IMG/VR virus record: IMGVR_UViG_3300027857_000057
Location: 1-25,186 of that record
Source: a virus
DNA: 25,186 nucleotides
Strand: one strand, 5' to 3'
The translations under genes were made by a program, and so were the position numbers. Of this stretch, positions 14,866 through 22,118 are shown piece after piece. Within the stretch, counting starts at the first letter, position 1, and every line of letters begins with the position of its first letter. The notes beneath the pieces are model-generated. The model searched no databases, was not told the DNA's origin, and saw only the letters and a program-made list of their open reading frames with translations.

Positions 14866-15402
14866 ATGCGTAACTTCCATCAGTTGCTTTCAGGCATTAA
14901 CGTGGAGCCCCTGCGGTTCCAGCTGATGTTGAACCCACAACTCTGGAACGCCCACCGTGCGCGTAAGGATGCGGAGGGCTCTCCCCACAGCGCCATGGAT
15001 GATATCTGGGTGAGGTGGAAAGAGGGTGAGCGTGGAGCGCAGCCATTTTTCCCCGGGTGGCTGGAAGCGTGGCATATTCTGCCGGCGTTGCGCCCGCTGG
15101 TGTTTGGGTTGATGCAGCATGTGGGAGCGACGTTCCTGGGTGGGGTGCTCATCACTCGGATACCGCCAGGGGGTGAAATTCTCCCCCATGACGATAAGGG
15201 GACTTGGCACGCCGAGAACCTCAACGTCAAGGTCTATGTGCCGATCCAGAGCAATGAGCATTGTGTGAACTGCTGCGAAGACGAGCAGGTGAACATGCGG
15301 GCTGGTGAGGCTTGGTACTTTGACAACCTTAAGGTTCACTCAGTGCACAACGCTGGGGCTGTCGACCGGATCACCCTGATCGTTTGTATGCGAGTGGAAT
15401 GA
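14866..15402 (+). CDS. 2-oxoglutarate/Fe(II) oxygenase, aspartyl/asparaginyl beta-hydroxylase-like
   Basis: This 178-residue protein has a complete facial triad: H108-D-D110 in PHDDKG and a distal His in KVHSVHN (H158, or H161), with R168 (DRITLIVCM) placed to bind 2-oxoglutarate. The phrases SPHSAMDDIWVRWKEG, GGVLITRIPPGGEILPHDDK and GEAWYFDN are those of the phage branch of the Asp/Asn hydroxylase family. The known reaction of the family is hydroxylation of Asp, Asn or other side chains; the substrate here is unknown and could be a virion protein. The start is ATG 14866 with GAGGAG at 14851-14856. The 94 bases before it (14772-14865) show no clear promoter or terminator. It overlaps the cupin gene, so the two are co-translated. 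Confidence 0.8.
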   Translation: MRNFHQLLSGINVEPLRFQLMLNPQLWNAHRARKDAEGSPHSAMDDIWVRWKEGERGAQPFFPGWLEAWHILPALRPLVFGLMQHVGATFLGGVLITRIPPGGEILPHDDKGTWHAENLNVKVYVPIQSNEHCVNCCEDEQVNMRAGEAWYFDNLKVHSVHNAGAVDRITLIVCMRVE

Positions 15403-15752
15403 TGATAGAGTACGTGAAACTTCCCTCTGACGCCACGGTTGAGGTGGACTTCCGGACTGCTGATGAGGTCTTCATCAAGCAGATGTCGGTCAAGTACGCT
15501 GGGACGTTGCTACCGCAGCACTCCCATAAGTACGACCACACCACGCTGGTAGCGGCTGGGAGTGTCGAGATCTGGGTGGATGGAGAGTCCATCGGAACGT
15601 TCGCAGCCCCGCACCCGGTGCTCATCGCCAAAGGCACCAAGCACCTGTTCAAGACCCTCGAAGACAACACTGTGCTTTATTGCATCCATAACCTGACTCA
15701 CGGGCCTGTCGTTGAGGTCCTGGAAGAACACCAGATCATAGGAGACGTGTGA
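15399..15752 (+). CDS. Cupin-fold metal-binding protein
   Basis: This 117-residue single-domain cupin has motif 1 PQHSHKYDHTTLVAAGSVEI (H41, H43, H47) and motif 2 around KGTKHLFKTLE (H82), spaced as in small cupins. G54, W59 and D61 fit the first beta hairpin. Activity of single cupins ranges from isomerases to dioxygenases to sugar or ligand binding; nothing here picks one. It overlaps the oxygenase stop codon (ATGATGA) and is followed by the ejection gene with a 1-base overlap, so it belongs to the same late transcript. Start could be ATG 15399 or 15402. A partner role in a virion modification is inference. Confidence 0.75.
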   Translation: MMIEYVKLPSDATVEVDFRTADEVFIKQMSVKYAGTLLPQHSHKYDHTTLVAAGSVEIWVDGESIGTFAAPHPVLIAKGTKHLFKTLEDNTVLYCIHNLTHGPVVEVLEEHQIIGDV

Positions 15753-16543
15753 TGCCCTGGGGTGCAGCAATCGGCGCTGTTGGCAGCATCGTTGGCGGAG
15801 CGCTTGCGGGCGGAGGCTCTAGCGGTTCGCAGGGCATCGCCAACAACGCGGTCGGGACTTGGACGAAGGAGCTGCAGAGCCAACTCGACCTAGCGAACTC
15901 GAACACCAACCCGTATATCGGCACCTTCAACAAGGCTCTGGCGCCGCTCGCCCAGAACCTCCAGAGTTACATCAAGCCCTTCACACCGGGGGACTTGACC
16001 CAGACACCCGGCTACCAGTTCACTCTCAACCAGGGTCTCAAGGCCACGCAGAATAGCCAGACGGCCAGGGGACTGGGGGTGAGCGGTGCGGCGATCCAGG
16101 CCGGGGACCAGTACGCCACTGGGCTTGCTGACCAGACCTACAACCAGCAGCTCCAGAACTACATGGCCCAGAACCTCCAGGGCTACAACATGCTCACCGG
16201 TATGGCCACGACGGGACTCCAGGGCGCGCTGCAGCAGGGCAACCAGGAAGTCGGCGCAGGGTCCACGATGGGCGGCTGGGGTATGCAGGGCGCGGGGCTG
16301 AGCGGTGCGTATAATGCGATGGGAGCAAACTCCTTCGCAGGTGGCGTTACGGGAGCGGCGGGGCTGATGGGCGCGGCTATGAGCCCGAATGGGGCGGGTA
16401 GCTCGCTCTCCGGCGGCGGGTTCCTCGGCAACGCGATTAGCTCCGGTTACAACGCACTCTTCGGTCCGGCCACCGCGCCTTCCAGTGGTGGCTCCGCGAT
16501 CGACGCTTTGGCTGGAATTGGCATGGGTGCTAACCCGTATTAA
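15752..16543 (+). CDS. DNA ejection protein, P22 gp7-like
   Basis: This 263-residue protein begins with a glycine-rich hydrophobic stretch (AAIGAVGSIVGGALAGGG, residues 4-21) like a membrane-active helix. It then shows the family phrases DLTQTPGYQFTLNQGLKATQ, GLGVSGAAIQAGDQYATGLA and YNQQLQNYMAQNLQGYNMLT, typical of gp7/gp14-like ejectosome proteins. The C-terminal third is Gly, Ala and Ser rich and probably disordered. Such proteins leave the head before the DNA and form part of the channel across the envelope. GGAG at 15741-15744 gives 7-base spacing to ATG 15752, preferred over GTG 15749. Confidence 0.85.
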   Translation: MPWGAAIGAVGSIVGGALAGGGSSGSQGIANNAVGTWTKELQSQLDLANSNTNPYIGTFNKALAPLAQNLQSYIKPFTPGDLTQTPGYQFTLNQGLKATQNSQTARGLGVSGAAIQAGDQYATGLADQTYNQQLQNYMAQNLQGYNMLTGMATTGLQGALQQGNQEVGAGSTMGGWGMQGAGLSGAYNAMGANSFAGGVTGAAGLMGAAMSPNGAGSSLSGGGFLGNAISSGYNALFGPATAPSSGGSAIDALAGIGMGANPY

Positions 16544-16555
16544 TGGAGATTTGAT

Positions 16556-18517
16556 ATGTCGGTGAGTCTCCCTCTTGCTCCTCAGTATATCCCCGATGTG
16601 ATGAAGCAGGCGCTTGAGGCGACTGAGATCCAGCGGGGGCAGGCATCCATCGCTGCGACCAACCTGCAAATGCAGCAGGACAAGGCGAACTTCCTCCGGA
16701 ACGCGCTGGCTTCGACGATTATGAAGTCGGACTCGACGCCGGATGATGCGCGAGCGGCTTTGACGCAGGCGGCGGGATTGCTGGGCGATCCTGTCACCAA
16801 CCGCATGGCCTTGGCCATGGCTGGAAACCTGCCGCAGCCCACCGGGGATGCCACGAAGGATGCCAAGGCTTGGAATGGCGTCAAGGCCATGACCAATGCG
16901 GCTATGATGGACCCCAACACTCGGGCGAAGTATGGGACGCCTCAGGCCGTTGATATCAACACCGGAGCAAATCAGCTTTACGGTGCGACTCGCGATCCGC
17001 TGAGTGGGCAGCTGCTTTCCGGTCCCTCCAGTTATGTTCCCAACCAGGCCTCGCCGGAGGCCCAACTCCAGCGTGGTCCTGGTGCCCCGAACTCGGTGGG
17101 TGCTCCTACCACTCTGCCGTTGGCACAACAGCCCGGTGTGCCCTCGACGCTGGTTGGGTCGCCTGGGATGGTTTACACGGGCAACGGCGCACCGCCTCCG
17201 GGCATGACCACGGAAGCTCCCGGAGGGGCAGGCACCGCACCCACGGCCACTCCGAACACGGTCTCCAGCAAGGACTGGGCCAACGCTCAGGGGGATATTG
17301 AGAGTGGGATGCAGGCCCACGCCAAGAACCCCAACTCCACCGCCGCTGGTGTGCATCAGTTCAACGAGTCGACTTTTGTCGATAGGATGAAAAAGGACTA
17401 CCCCACCAATGTCCAGGGGATGAGTGATACGCAGATCGCCAGTCTGCGCTACGATCCGAAGTGGTCTTCCGAGGTGGCTCAGGACTACGCCTCGAAGAAC
17501 GCTGCGACGCTGGCGCAGGCGGGATTTCGGCCCACTGCAGACGTGGTCTCGCTTGCCCACCTCGCGGGTCCGACGGGGGCGGAGAGCATTCTTAGGAACC
17601 CCAACTTGCCGGTGAGCGAGTTCTTGAGCAGCGAGGCGGTTAAGGCCAACGGGCTCCAGGGCGTGACCGGGGCGCAGTTGTTGACCAAGATCCAGTCGAA
17701 TTTGAACGGCCGCTTGGCACCGGGATGGCAGGGGAAGCCGCTGGACTTCAGCGCATGGCAGGGTTCGCCGGGAGCGCCTCCGGCGGCGCAAGGTGGGGCT
17801 CCGGTTGCACAAGCGGCGCCAGCGGCCCCGGCTGCAGCGGTCAGGCCCGGTGGGAACTCGCAGGTCATTGGTCTGCCTCCTGGCGCTGAGCAGGCCATCA
17901 ACGCGTCCACCACTGCGTACAACAGTGCGCTCCAGGACACGCGCACTTACAAGCAGAATGTCTTCCCGATGGAGCAGGCTTACAAGGCCCTCTCCAGCGA
18001 CACCCCCAGTACCGGCCGTGGGTCTGAGCCCCTCTATCGGGCTTCGGCAGTTATCCGCAGCCTGACGCCTCCGATGATTGCGGACCTGATCCCCTTTATC
18101 ATGACCGAGCCCCAGATCACCAATCGTGAAGAGGCGAACAAGTACCTCCAGGGCCTCATCATCCAGAACAAGAACAAGAGCGTGGAGGAGTTGAACACTC
18201 GCGAAGCGGCCAATCCGACTGTGGATATCAGCCCGGCGGCGGCAAAGACTGTGCTCGGGGCGCAGATCGCGATGGCGAGAATGAACCAGGCGCTCACGCA
18301 GCAGTTTATGCGGGAGAACCCGGATCAGAACACGGCTGGGGCGCAGTACAACGCTTGGATGGCGCAACATGCTCCCAAGGTCGATCCTCATGCGTTCGCG
18401 ACTGACTTGGACAACAAGAACGCGCATGAGTACTACAAGGGGCTCTCCCCGACGCAGAAGAGTCAGTTCCAGGCCAGTCATGAGCTGGGGGTCACTACCG
18501 GCGTGATTGGGGAGTAA
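16556..18517 (+). CDS. Ejection protein with lytic transglycosylase-like domain
   Basis: This is a 653-residue protein. Residues 1-110 are helical; a Pro/Gly/Ala-rich linker (about 150-240) follows. A transglycosylase-like domain runs from about 245 to 385: E249 in DIESGMQAHAKN is the likely catalytic Glu, with NSTAAGVHQFNESTF as the G-x-x-Q-F motif and DVVSLAHLAGPTGAESILRN as the typical second half. After another linker rich in Ala-Pro comes a helical C-terminal part (about 450-653). The domain would cut peptidoglycan locally during DNA entry. Its neighbours are both ejection-type genes, matching the three-gene ejection sets of P22 and T7. GGAG 16545-16548 supports ATG 16556. Confidence 0.8.
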   Translation: MSVSLPLAPQYIPDVMKQALEATEIQRGQASIAATNLQMQQDKANFLRNALASTIMKSDSTPDDARAALTQAAGLLGDPVTNRMALAMAGNLPQPTGDATKDAKAWNGVKAMTNAAMMDPNTRAKYGTPQAVDINTGANQLYGATRDPLSGQLLSGPSSYVPNQASPEAQLQRGPGAPNSVGAPTTLPLAQQPGVPSTLVGSPGMVYTGNGAPPPGMTTEAPGGAGTAPTATPNTVSSKDWANAQGDIESGMQAHAKNPNSTAAGVHQFNESTFVDRMKKDYPTNVQGMSDTQIASLRYDPKWSSEVAQDYASKNAATLAQAGFRPTADVVSLAHLAGPTGAESILRNPNLPVSEFLSSEAVKANGLQGVTGAQLLTKIQSNLNGRLAPGWQGKPLDFSAWQGSPGAPPAAQGGAPVAQAAPAAPAAAVRPGGNSQVIGLPPGAEQAINASTTAYNSALQDTRTYKQNVFPMEQAYKALSSDTPSTGRGSEPLYRASAVIRSLTPPMIADLIPFIMTEPQITNREEANKYLQGLIIQNKNKSVEELNTREAANPTVDISPAAAKTVLGAQIAMARMNQALTQQFMRENPDQNTAGAQYNAWMAQHAPKVDPHAFATDLDNKNAHEYYKGLSPTQKSQFQASHELGVTTGVIGE

Positions 18518-18522
18518 CGGCA

Positions 18523-20208
18523 ATGGCTGATGCTTTCGAGGACAGGGTGTTTGGAAGTGGGAACGGAGGGGATACCTCTTCCGCTGCCGCTACGCCTGCA
18601 CCTGTGCCTGATCCGTTTGAGTCCAAGGTGTTTGCTCCCTCGATCCCCGCTCCGATGGGGGCACCTGCGCAAGCGGCGGCACCAACCATGCTGGGGTCTC
18701 TGTGGGCTGGTGGCAAGCAGGGCATCAGGGACGTCGGCAACACGCTCACGAAGTTCTCCGACTGGGTGGACAATAAGGTGCCTGCGCTCAAGGCCCTGGA
18801 CGTTGCCGACGGTCTGGACCCCACTCCCCAGGTGGCTCGGGACAAAGCTGCGACCGCGGCGTTCGAAGTCTCGCCTGAGGGGAAGAGTGACTCCGGGCAG
18901 TGGGGTCGGTTTGGCGGGCAGGTACTGGCAACAGCGCCGTTTCTTGGGGCAGTTCCCAAGGTCGGTTCAGGCGTGTTGGGAGCTGGTGTAACGGGTGCAA
19001 TCCAGGGTGCCGGCGCTGCGGCGTTGACCTCCTCCACCTCGGACGAGCCCGTGTGGAAGCAGGCCGCGATGGGGGCTGGGCTTGGTGGTGCGGTGGGCGC
19101 TGGCGCAGGGGCACTGAGCAACTACCTGTTGCCTGTGGTTGACCCGGCTGTCGCGAACATGGCCCAGTACGCCAAGAACAAGTTCGGCATCCAACTCTTG
19201 CCCTCGCAACTATCCACCGAGGGTGCGACAGGCGGGAGTGTGGAACAGATCAAGGACTTCACCAAGAAGGTGACTGACGCGGTGGGGATGAAGGACAACG
19301 TTATTACCCCTGATACGGTCAGCGCTCATCTCAATCGGGTGGGGCAGGACATGGACACGCTCATGGGGCAGCATAGCCTCGTGGCCGATCCACCGTTTGT
19401 GCAGAAACTCGGAGGGATTTACTCCGATGCGATGAATGACTTCCAGCCCAGCGTCACGCTCGGGCCGGGTGGGAAGGTGGTTTCGACGACGGACACCGCT
19501 GAGCGGTCTCGCATCAAGTCTCTCTTCCAGCGGATCAACGGAGCAATCGACCCCGCCACTGGGGAGATCGACGGTCCCACGCTGCAGGCCCTGGCAGACT
19601 CCCGATCGGCCCTGGCGAAGGACGCACGGAGTAAGGTCTCCGGCACGTCGTATGTCTCGTCCCAGATCCTTGATGCGTTGCGGGAGCAGTTCGAAGCGAA
19701 TGCGGGTGCGGACGCTGGGAAGTGGTCGCAACTCCGGCAGCAGTACCAAGCGGGACTTGCGTTGCAGAAGCCTGCGGTGGCGGCTGGTCCGACCGGAGTC
19801 ATCAACCCACAGGGGTTGCAAGCGGCGCTCAAGCCCGGCAGGAACTATGGGGATCTCAGCGATTTGGCGCAGATCGGGCGGTATTTGCCTGCGCCCAACG
19901 CCAGCGGGGGGATGAAGTCCTCCTCCCTGATGGATCACATACGGCCGCCGTTGGTGGCTGGTGGGTTGGACTTCCTGGCCCACAGCGATCCCCATGAGGC
20001 GATACTGACGTCGCTGGGTGTGCAGACGGCACAAAGCGTGGGGAACGTGGTCCGGCGGGAGCTGCAAAGCAGCCCCTGGGTGGCGAACCAGCTTATTCAA
20101 AAGTCCTTGGGCCGGGGCAATGCTATCGATGCCCTCGGTGCGGTAGCTCCTGGAGCCGCTGCTGAACTTTACGACGAGCCGAAAGTTCGTAGCACTTTCC
20201 AACCATAA
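18523..20208 (+). CDS. Large ejection/internal virion protein
   Basis: This is a 561-residue protein. The N-terminus (MADAFEDRVFG) is echoed near residue 31 by DPFESKVFAPS, a short repeated motif. A Gly/Ala-rich hydrophobic region at about 125-205 (SGVLGAGVTGAIQGAGAAAL and AAMGAGLGGAVGAGAGALSN) looks able to insert in a membrane. The remaining two thirds are helical and charged, with no recognised enzyme motif. Position as the third ejection gene and Gly-zipper-like segments suggest a P22 gp16/gp20-type role. GGGGAG lies just upstream of ATG 18523. The last 86 bases overlap the end of the minus-strand gene at 20123-20395. Confidence 0.75.
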   Translation: MADAFEDRVFGSGNGGDTSSAAATPAPVPDPFESKVFAPSIPAPMGAPAQAAAPTMLGSLWAGGKQGIRDVGNTLTKFSDWVDNKVPALKALDVADGLDPTPQVARDKAATAAFEVSPEGKSDSGQWGRFGGQVLATAPFLGAVPKVGSGVLGAGVTGAIQGAGAAALTSSTSDEPVWKQAAMGAGLGGAVGAGAGALSNYLLPVVDPAVANMAQYAKNKFGIQLLPSQLSTEGATGGSVEQIKDFTKKVTDAVGMKDNVITPDTVSAHLNRVGQDMDTLMGQHSLVADPPFVQKLGGIYSDAMNDFQPSVTLGPGGKVVSTTDTAERSRIKSLFQRINGAIDPATGEIDGPTLQALADSRSALAKDARSKVSGTSYVSSQILDALREQFEANAGADAGKWSQLRQQYQAGLALQKPAVAAGPTGVINPQGLQAALKPGRNYGDLSDLAQIGRYLPAPNASGGMKSSSLMDHIRPPLVAGGLDFLAHSDPHEAILTSLGVQTAQSVGNVVRRELQSSPWVANQLIQKSLGRGNAIDALGAVAPGAAAELYDEPKVRSTFQP

Positions 20209-20395
20209 GGTAAAGGCCGATGGTGCCGAGGAGCAAAAGGTCTTTGGCATCATCGGAAAGCGGAGCTATCCAAAGCCCCGCGATTACGAGTAGCAGCGCA
20301 GCCATAAAGGCCACGAAGCGGATGAGGGTGCCGAGGCAATGGCAGCCCCATGCTCCAAACACAACGACAAGGACGATGGGCAGGGCGAGACTCAT
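20123..20395 (-). CDS. Small membrane protein in antisense orientation (moron candidate)
   Basis: This 90-residue minus-strand protein starts at ATG 20395. It shows three hydrophobic spans: about 3-24 (LALPIVLVVVFGAWGCHCLG), 25-44 (RFVAFMAALLLVIAGLW) and 53-66 (LLLLGTIGLYLMVG), with an acidic loop PLSDDAKD and a basic tail (ELSARRKVQQRL), as expected for a real inner-membrane protein. Third codon positions are mostly G or C, as in neighbouring genes. A promoter lies at 20433-20461 on the same strand. The ribosome site is weak. It ends inside the 3' end of the ejection gene on the other strand. Being alone, reversed and with its own promoter fits a moron that alters the host envelope or blocks other phages; a holin-like role is possible because the lysis genes start 100 bases away. 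Confidence 0.6.
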   Translation of the reverse strand: MSLALPIVLVVVFGAWGCHCLGTLIRFVAFMAALLLVIAGLWIAPLSDDAKDLLLLGTIGLYLMVGKCYELSARRKVQQRLQELPHRGHR

Positions 20396-20432
20396 GGTGG
20401 GGGGACCTGGGAAGAGTTGAACTCGGGGAATG

Positions 20433-20461
20433 ATGATCGCACAATTGGACTCAAATGTCAA
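20433..20461 (-). promoter_or_regulatory. Sigma70-type promoter for the minus-strand membrane gene
   Basis: Read on the minus strand: -35 box TTGACA (20461-20456), a perfect match; a 17-base spacer; -10 box GATCAT (20438-20433), 4 of 6 to TATAAT. Transcription would start near 20426, about 30 bases before the ATG at 20395. A much weaker plus-strand pair (TTGAAC 20417-20422 and CACAAT 20440-20445, 17-base spacer) overlaps it and could serve the lysis genes. Confidence 0.6.
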
Positions 20462-20462
20462 T

Positions 20463-20476
20463 CCGTAATTTTACGG
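20463..20476. promoter_or_regulatory. Inverted repeat between divergent genes (operator-like)
   Basis: CCGTAA (20463-20468) and TTACGG (20471-20476) are perfect inverted arms separated by TT, AT-rich in a GC-rich setting. The repeat begins one base upstream of the -35 box of the minus-strand promoter and ends 7 bases before the ribosome site (GGGAG 20483-20487) of the lysis gene. It could be a protein site or a short hairpin in the lysis mRNA leader. Confidence 0.35.
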
Positions 20477-20494
20477 CGGTTTGGGAGAGTTGCT

Positions 20495-20929
20495 ATGGAT
20501 CTACCTCGTGGAATACGAAACGATAACCCAGGGAATATCCGACCGGGAGCACCGTGGCAGGGAGCCACTGGCGACGATGGAGGCCAGAACGGATATCTGG
20601 TGTTCAGCGATCCGGTGTACGGCCTGCGGGCGATTGTCCGCATTCTCAACACCTACTACACCCGCTACCACCTCCACTCCGTCAGCGCCCTCATTGGACG
20701 CTGGGCACCTCCCAGTGACGACAACCCAACGGACGAGTACGTAGGGTTTATCTGCAAGGCGCTTGGGGTGGGGCCTGATGTGGAGATCACCCTGGACAGC
20801 TCCACGGTCAAGCCGTTTGTGGACGCTATCGTCCGGTTCGAGAACGGTGATCCGACCAAGTACGGACGGACGGAGTGGTACTCGGACGAACTTGTGAATT
20901 CAGCCATTGCCATGGCGTATGGAGCGTGA
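20495..20929 (+). CDS. RGIRNNNPGNI-family protein, putative endolysin
   Basis: This 144-residue protein opens with PRGIRNDNPGNIRPGAPWQG, the signature of a phage protein family usually annotated as structural protein or lysin. It continues with YLVFSDPVYGLRAIVRILNT, then VSALIGRWAPPSDDNPTDEY and FVDAIVRFENG. D/E residues in the first part (for example D10, or D40 in FSDP) could be catalytic, but the mechanism is not established to my knowledge. There is no signal peptide, so release would need the holin encoded next. GGGAG 20483-20487 with 7-base spacing fixes ATG 20495; an upstream in-frame ATG at 20339 lacks a site and would cover the divergent promoter. Position before a holin is the main support for endolysin. 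Confidence 0.65.
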   Translation: MDLPRGIRNDNPGNIRPGAPWQGATGDDGGQNGYLVFSDPVYGLRAIVRILNTYYTRYHLHSVSALIGRWAPPSDDNPTDEYVGFICKALGVGPDVEITLDSSTVKPFVDAIVRFENGDPTKYGRTEWYSDELVNSAIAMAYGA

Positions 20930-20930
20930 G

Positions 20931-21356
20931 ATGGGCATTCTAGCGTTGATCCCAATGATTGCTCCCGTTGTGGAAAAGGTTCTGGACTACATCCCCGATC
21001 CAGTGGAGAAGGCCAAGGCCCAGGCGGCGGCAGCCCAAGCGCAACTCGATGCGATGGTGCAAGCGGCGGCGGCGCAGACCGACATCAATAAGGTGGAGGC
21101 TGCAAGCAACAGCGTGTTTGTGGCTGGGTGGCGGCCCTTCGTTGGGTGGTGCTGTGGGGGTGCTTTCGCATACCAGTTTGTTTTCCAGCCCTTCCTTGGG
21201 TGGATTGCGAACTTGGTTGTGGTGAACCTTGGGGGGACGGTGCCGCAGCTGCCGACACTGGATACCAGTCAACTCACCACGGTATTGCTTGGGTTGCTGG
21301 GACTAGGAGCAATGCGATCATACGATAAGGTTCAGGGGACTACGAAAGGACACTGA
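20931..21356 (+). CDS. Holin of the three-segment, gene-transfer-agent type
   Basis: This is a 141-residue protein. An N-terminal helix (MGILALIPMIAPVVEKVLDY) is followed by an Ala/Gln-rich charged helix (EKAKAQAAAAQAQLDAMVQA). Then comes the family signature: DINKVEAASNSVFVAGWRPF, VGWCCGGAFAYQFVFQPFLG and TTVLLGLLGLGAMRSYDKVQ, with two clear membrane spans in this part. This matches the GTA_holin_3TM family, first noted in gene transfer agents of alphaproteobacteria and common in phages of proteobacteria. It would permeabilise the inner membrane to let the lysin out. GGAG 20921-20924 lies in the end of the preceding gene; ATG 20931 starts one base after that gene's stop codon. Confidence 0.85.
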   Translation: MGILALIPMIAPVVEKVLDYIPDPVEKAKAQAAAAQAQLDAMVQAAAAQTDINKVEAASNSVFVAGWRPFVGWCCGGAFAYQFVFQPFLGWIANLVVVNLGGTVPQLPTLDTSQLTTVLLGLLGLGAMRSYDKVQGTTKGH

Positions 21357-21375
21357 TTATCCGAGGGAGCGGGCA

Positions 21376-21720
21376 ATGGCTGAAATGGAAGAAGTAACAA
21401 GCTGGCTGGAAAGCCGAAGACTCATCAGTGCTCAACTCGCCTCTTTGGATATGAGCATCAAGGAGTTGAGCGTGCGTATTGACAAATACAACGACGCCGC
21501 GAGGGAGAAGACAAACAGCATGTCGCTGGAGACTAGGGAGGCAATCAACGAGATGAAGATCCGCATCTCGATGATTGAAGTCCAGGCGAAAATCTGGAGC
21601 AGCGTTATCGGGGTCCTGGCAGGCGGCGTGGGGTCGGTGCTGGTGCTGGTGCTGGCGAATGGGGTGCACTTGAAGTTGATGGGTGCGCTGCACTTGCCGG
21701 TGTTCAATGTGCCTATGTAG
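21376..21720 (+). CDS. Coiled-coil protein with C-terminal membrane anchor (XhlA-like)
   Basis: This is a 114-residue protein. Residues 1-70 form a charged heptad-like helix (ESRRLISAQLASLDMSIKEL and later REAINEMKIRISMIEVQAKI); residues 75-95 are one hydrophobic span (SSVIGVLAGGVGSVLVLVLA), followed by a short tail. This cytoplasmic-coil-plus-anchor layout is that of XhlA-type holin partners. It follows the holin and has GGGAG at 21365-21369. It could regulate holin timing or act as a second holin. A spanin is less likely, since no lipobox or outer-membrane partner is seen. Confidence 0.65.
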   Translation: MAEMEEVTSWLESRRLISAQLASLDMSIKELSVRIDKYNDAAREKTNSMSLETREAINEMKIRISMIEVQAKIWSSVIGVLAGGVGSVLVLVLANGVHLKLMGALHLPVFNVPM

Positions 21721-21731
21721 GAGGTGCGGAT

Positions 21732-22043
21732 GTGGAACTGATCTTGGGTGAAGCTCATCGGCTTGATCGGGTGATTGAGCTACTGGAAGAGATTTTATCG
21801 ACGGAGAAGCAGATCATGGCGACAGTTCAGGACGTGGCGAATGCGGTGGCGGCTGCGGCAACGGTGCAGCAGGAGGCAATTACGCTGTTGGGGACGCTGA
21901 CGGCGGCGGTGAAGGCGGCTGAGGCGGCTCCTGATCCGACCGCACTCCAGGCGGCGATCGATGCGATCACTCAGCAGACGGCGGCTCTGCAGGCAGCGGT
22001 GACGGCCAACACCCCGGTTCCACCGGTTGCGCCTGCGGCGTAA
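21732..22043 (+). CDS. Small coiled-coil protein at the end of the lysis cassette
   Basis: This 103-residue protein starts at GTG 21732, fixed by AGGAGGT at 21719-21725 with 6-base spacing; the site overlaps the previous stop codon. An amphipathic helix (RLDRVIELLEEILSTEKQIM) leads into ATVQDVANAVAAAATVQQEA and a long Ala/Thr/Gln-rich coiled coil, ending in a Pro/Val/Ala tail (TPVPPVAPAA). Similar small proteins appear in many phages without a known role. An internal ATG at 21816 with GGAG 21803-21806 could give a shorter form of 75 residues, recalling dual-start regulation in lysis genes; this is only a possibility. Confidence 0.6.
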   Translation: MELILGEAHRLDRVIELLEEILSTEKQIMATVQDVANAVAAAATVQQEAITLLGTLTAAVKAAEAAPDPTALQAAIDAITQQTAALQAAVTANTPVPPVAPAA

Positions 22044-22084
22044 CACTGGGGCCACCTACCACAATCATAAGCCCACAAACACCT

Positions 22085-22118
22085 GGGGGCAGAGCCATCA
22101 AACGCTCTGCCCCCTTTT
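22085..22118 (+). terminator. Intrinsic terminator of the late operon
   Basis: GGGGGCAGAGC (22085-22095) pairs perfectly with GCTCTGCCCCC (22104-22114), 11 bp with an 8-base loop, followed by TTTT. It lies 42 bases after the last plus-strand gene and its T run overlaps the stop codon region of the convergent ATPase gene (stop at 22117). On the minus strand no T run follows, so it acts mainly on late transcripts, though the hairpin also forms in minus-strand RNA. Confidence 0.9.

Noticed and set aside
15890-18523. Very long open frame on the minus strand (877 codons)
   Set aside because: It lies opposite clear ejection genes, is Arg/His/Leu-rich with no domain pattern, and is a typical antisense shadow in GC-rich DNA. 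The same applies to long minus-strand frames at 2773-4521, 6819-8654, 9672-11057 and 12849-14753.
20339-20494. N-terminal extension of the putative endolysin from ATG 20339
   Set aside because: The extra 52 residues have no domain pattern, lack a ribosome site, and overlay the minus-strand promoter and the start of the membrane gene.
22085-22118. Bidirectional terminator for both convergent operons
   Set aside because: Only the plus strand has a T run after the hairpin; the minus-strand side reads CAGGTGTTTG and is not a convincing terminator.
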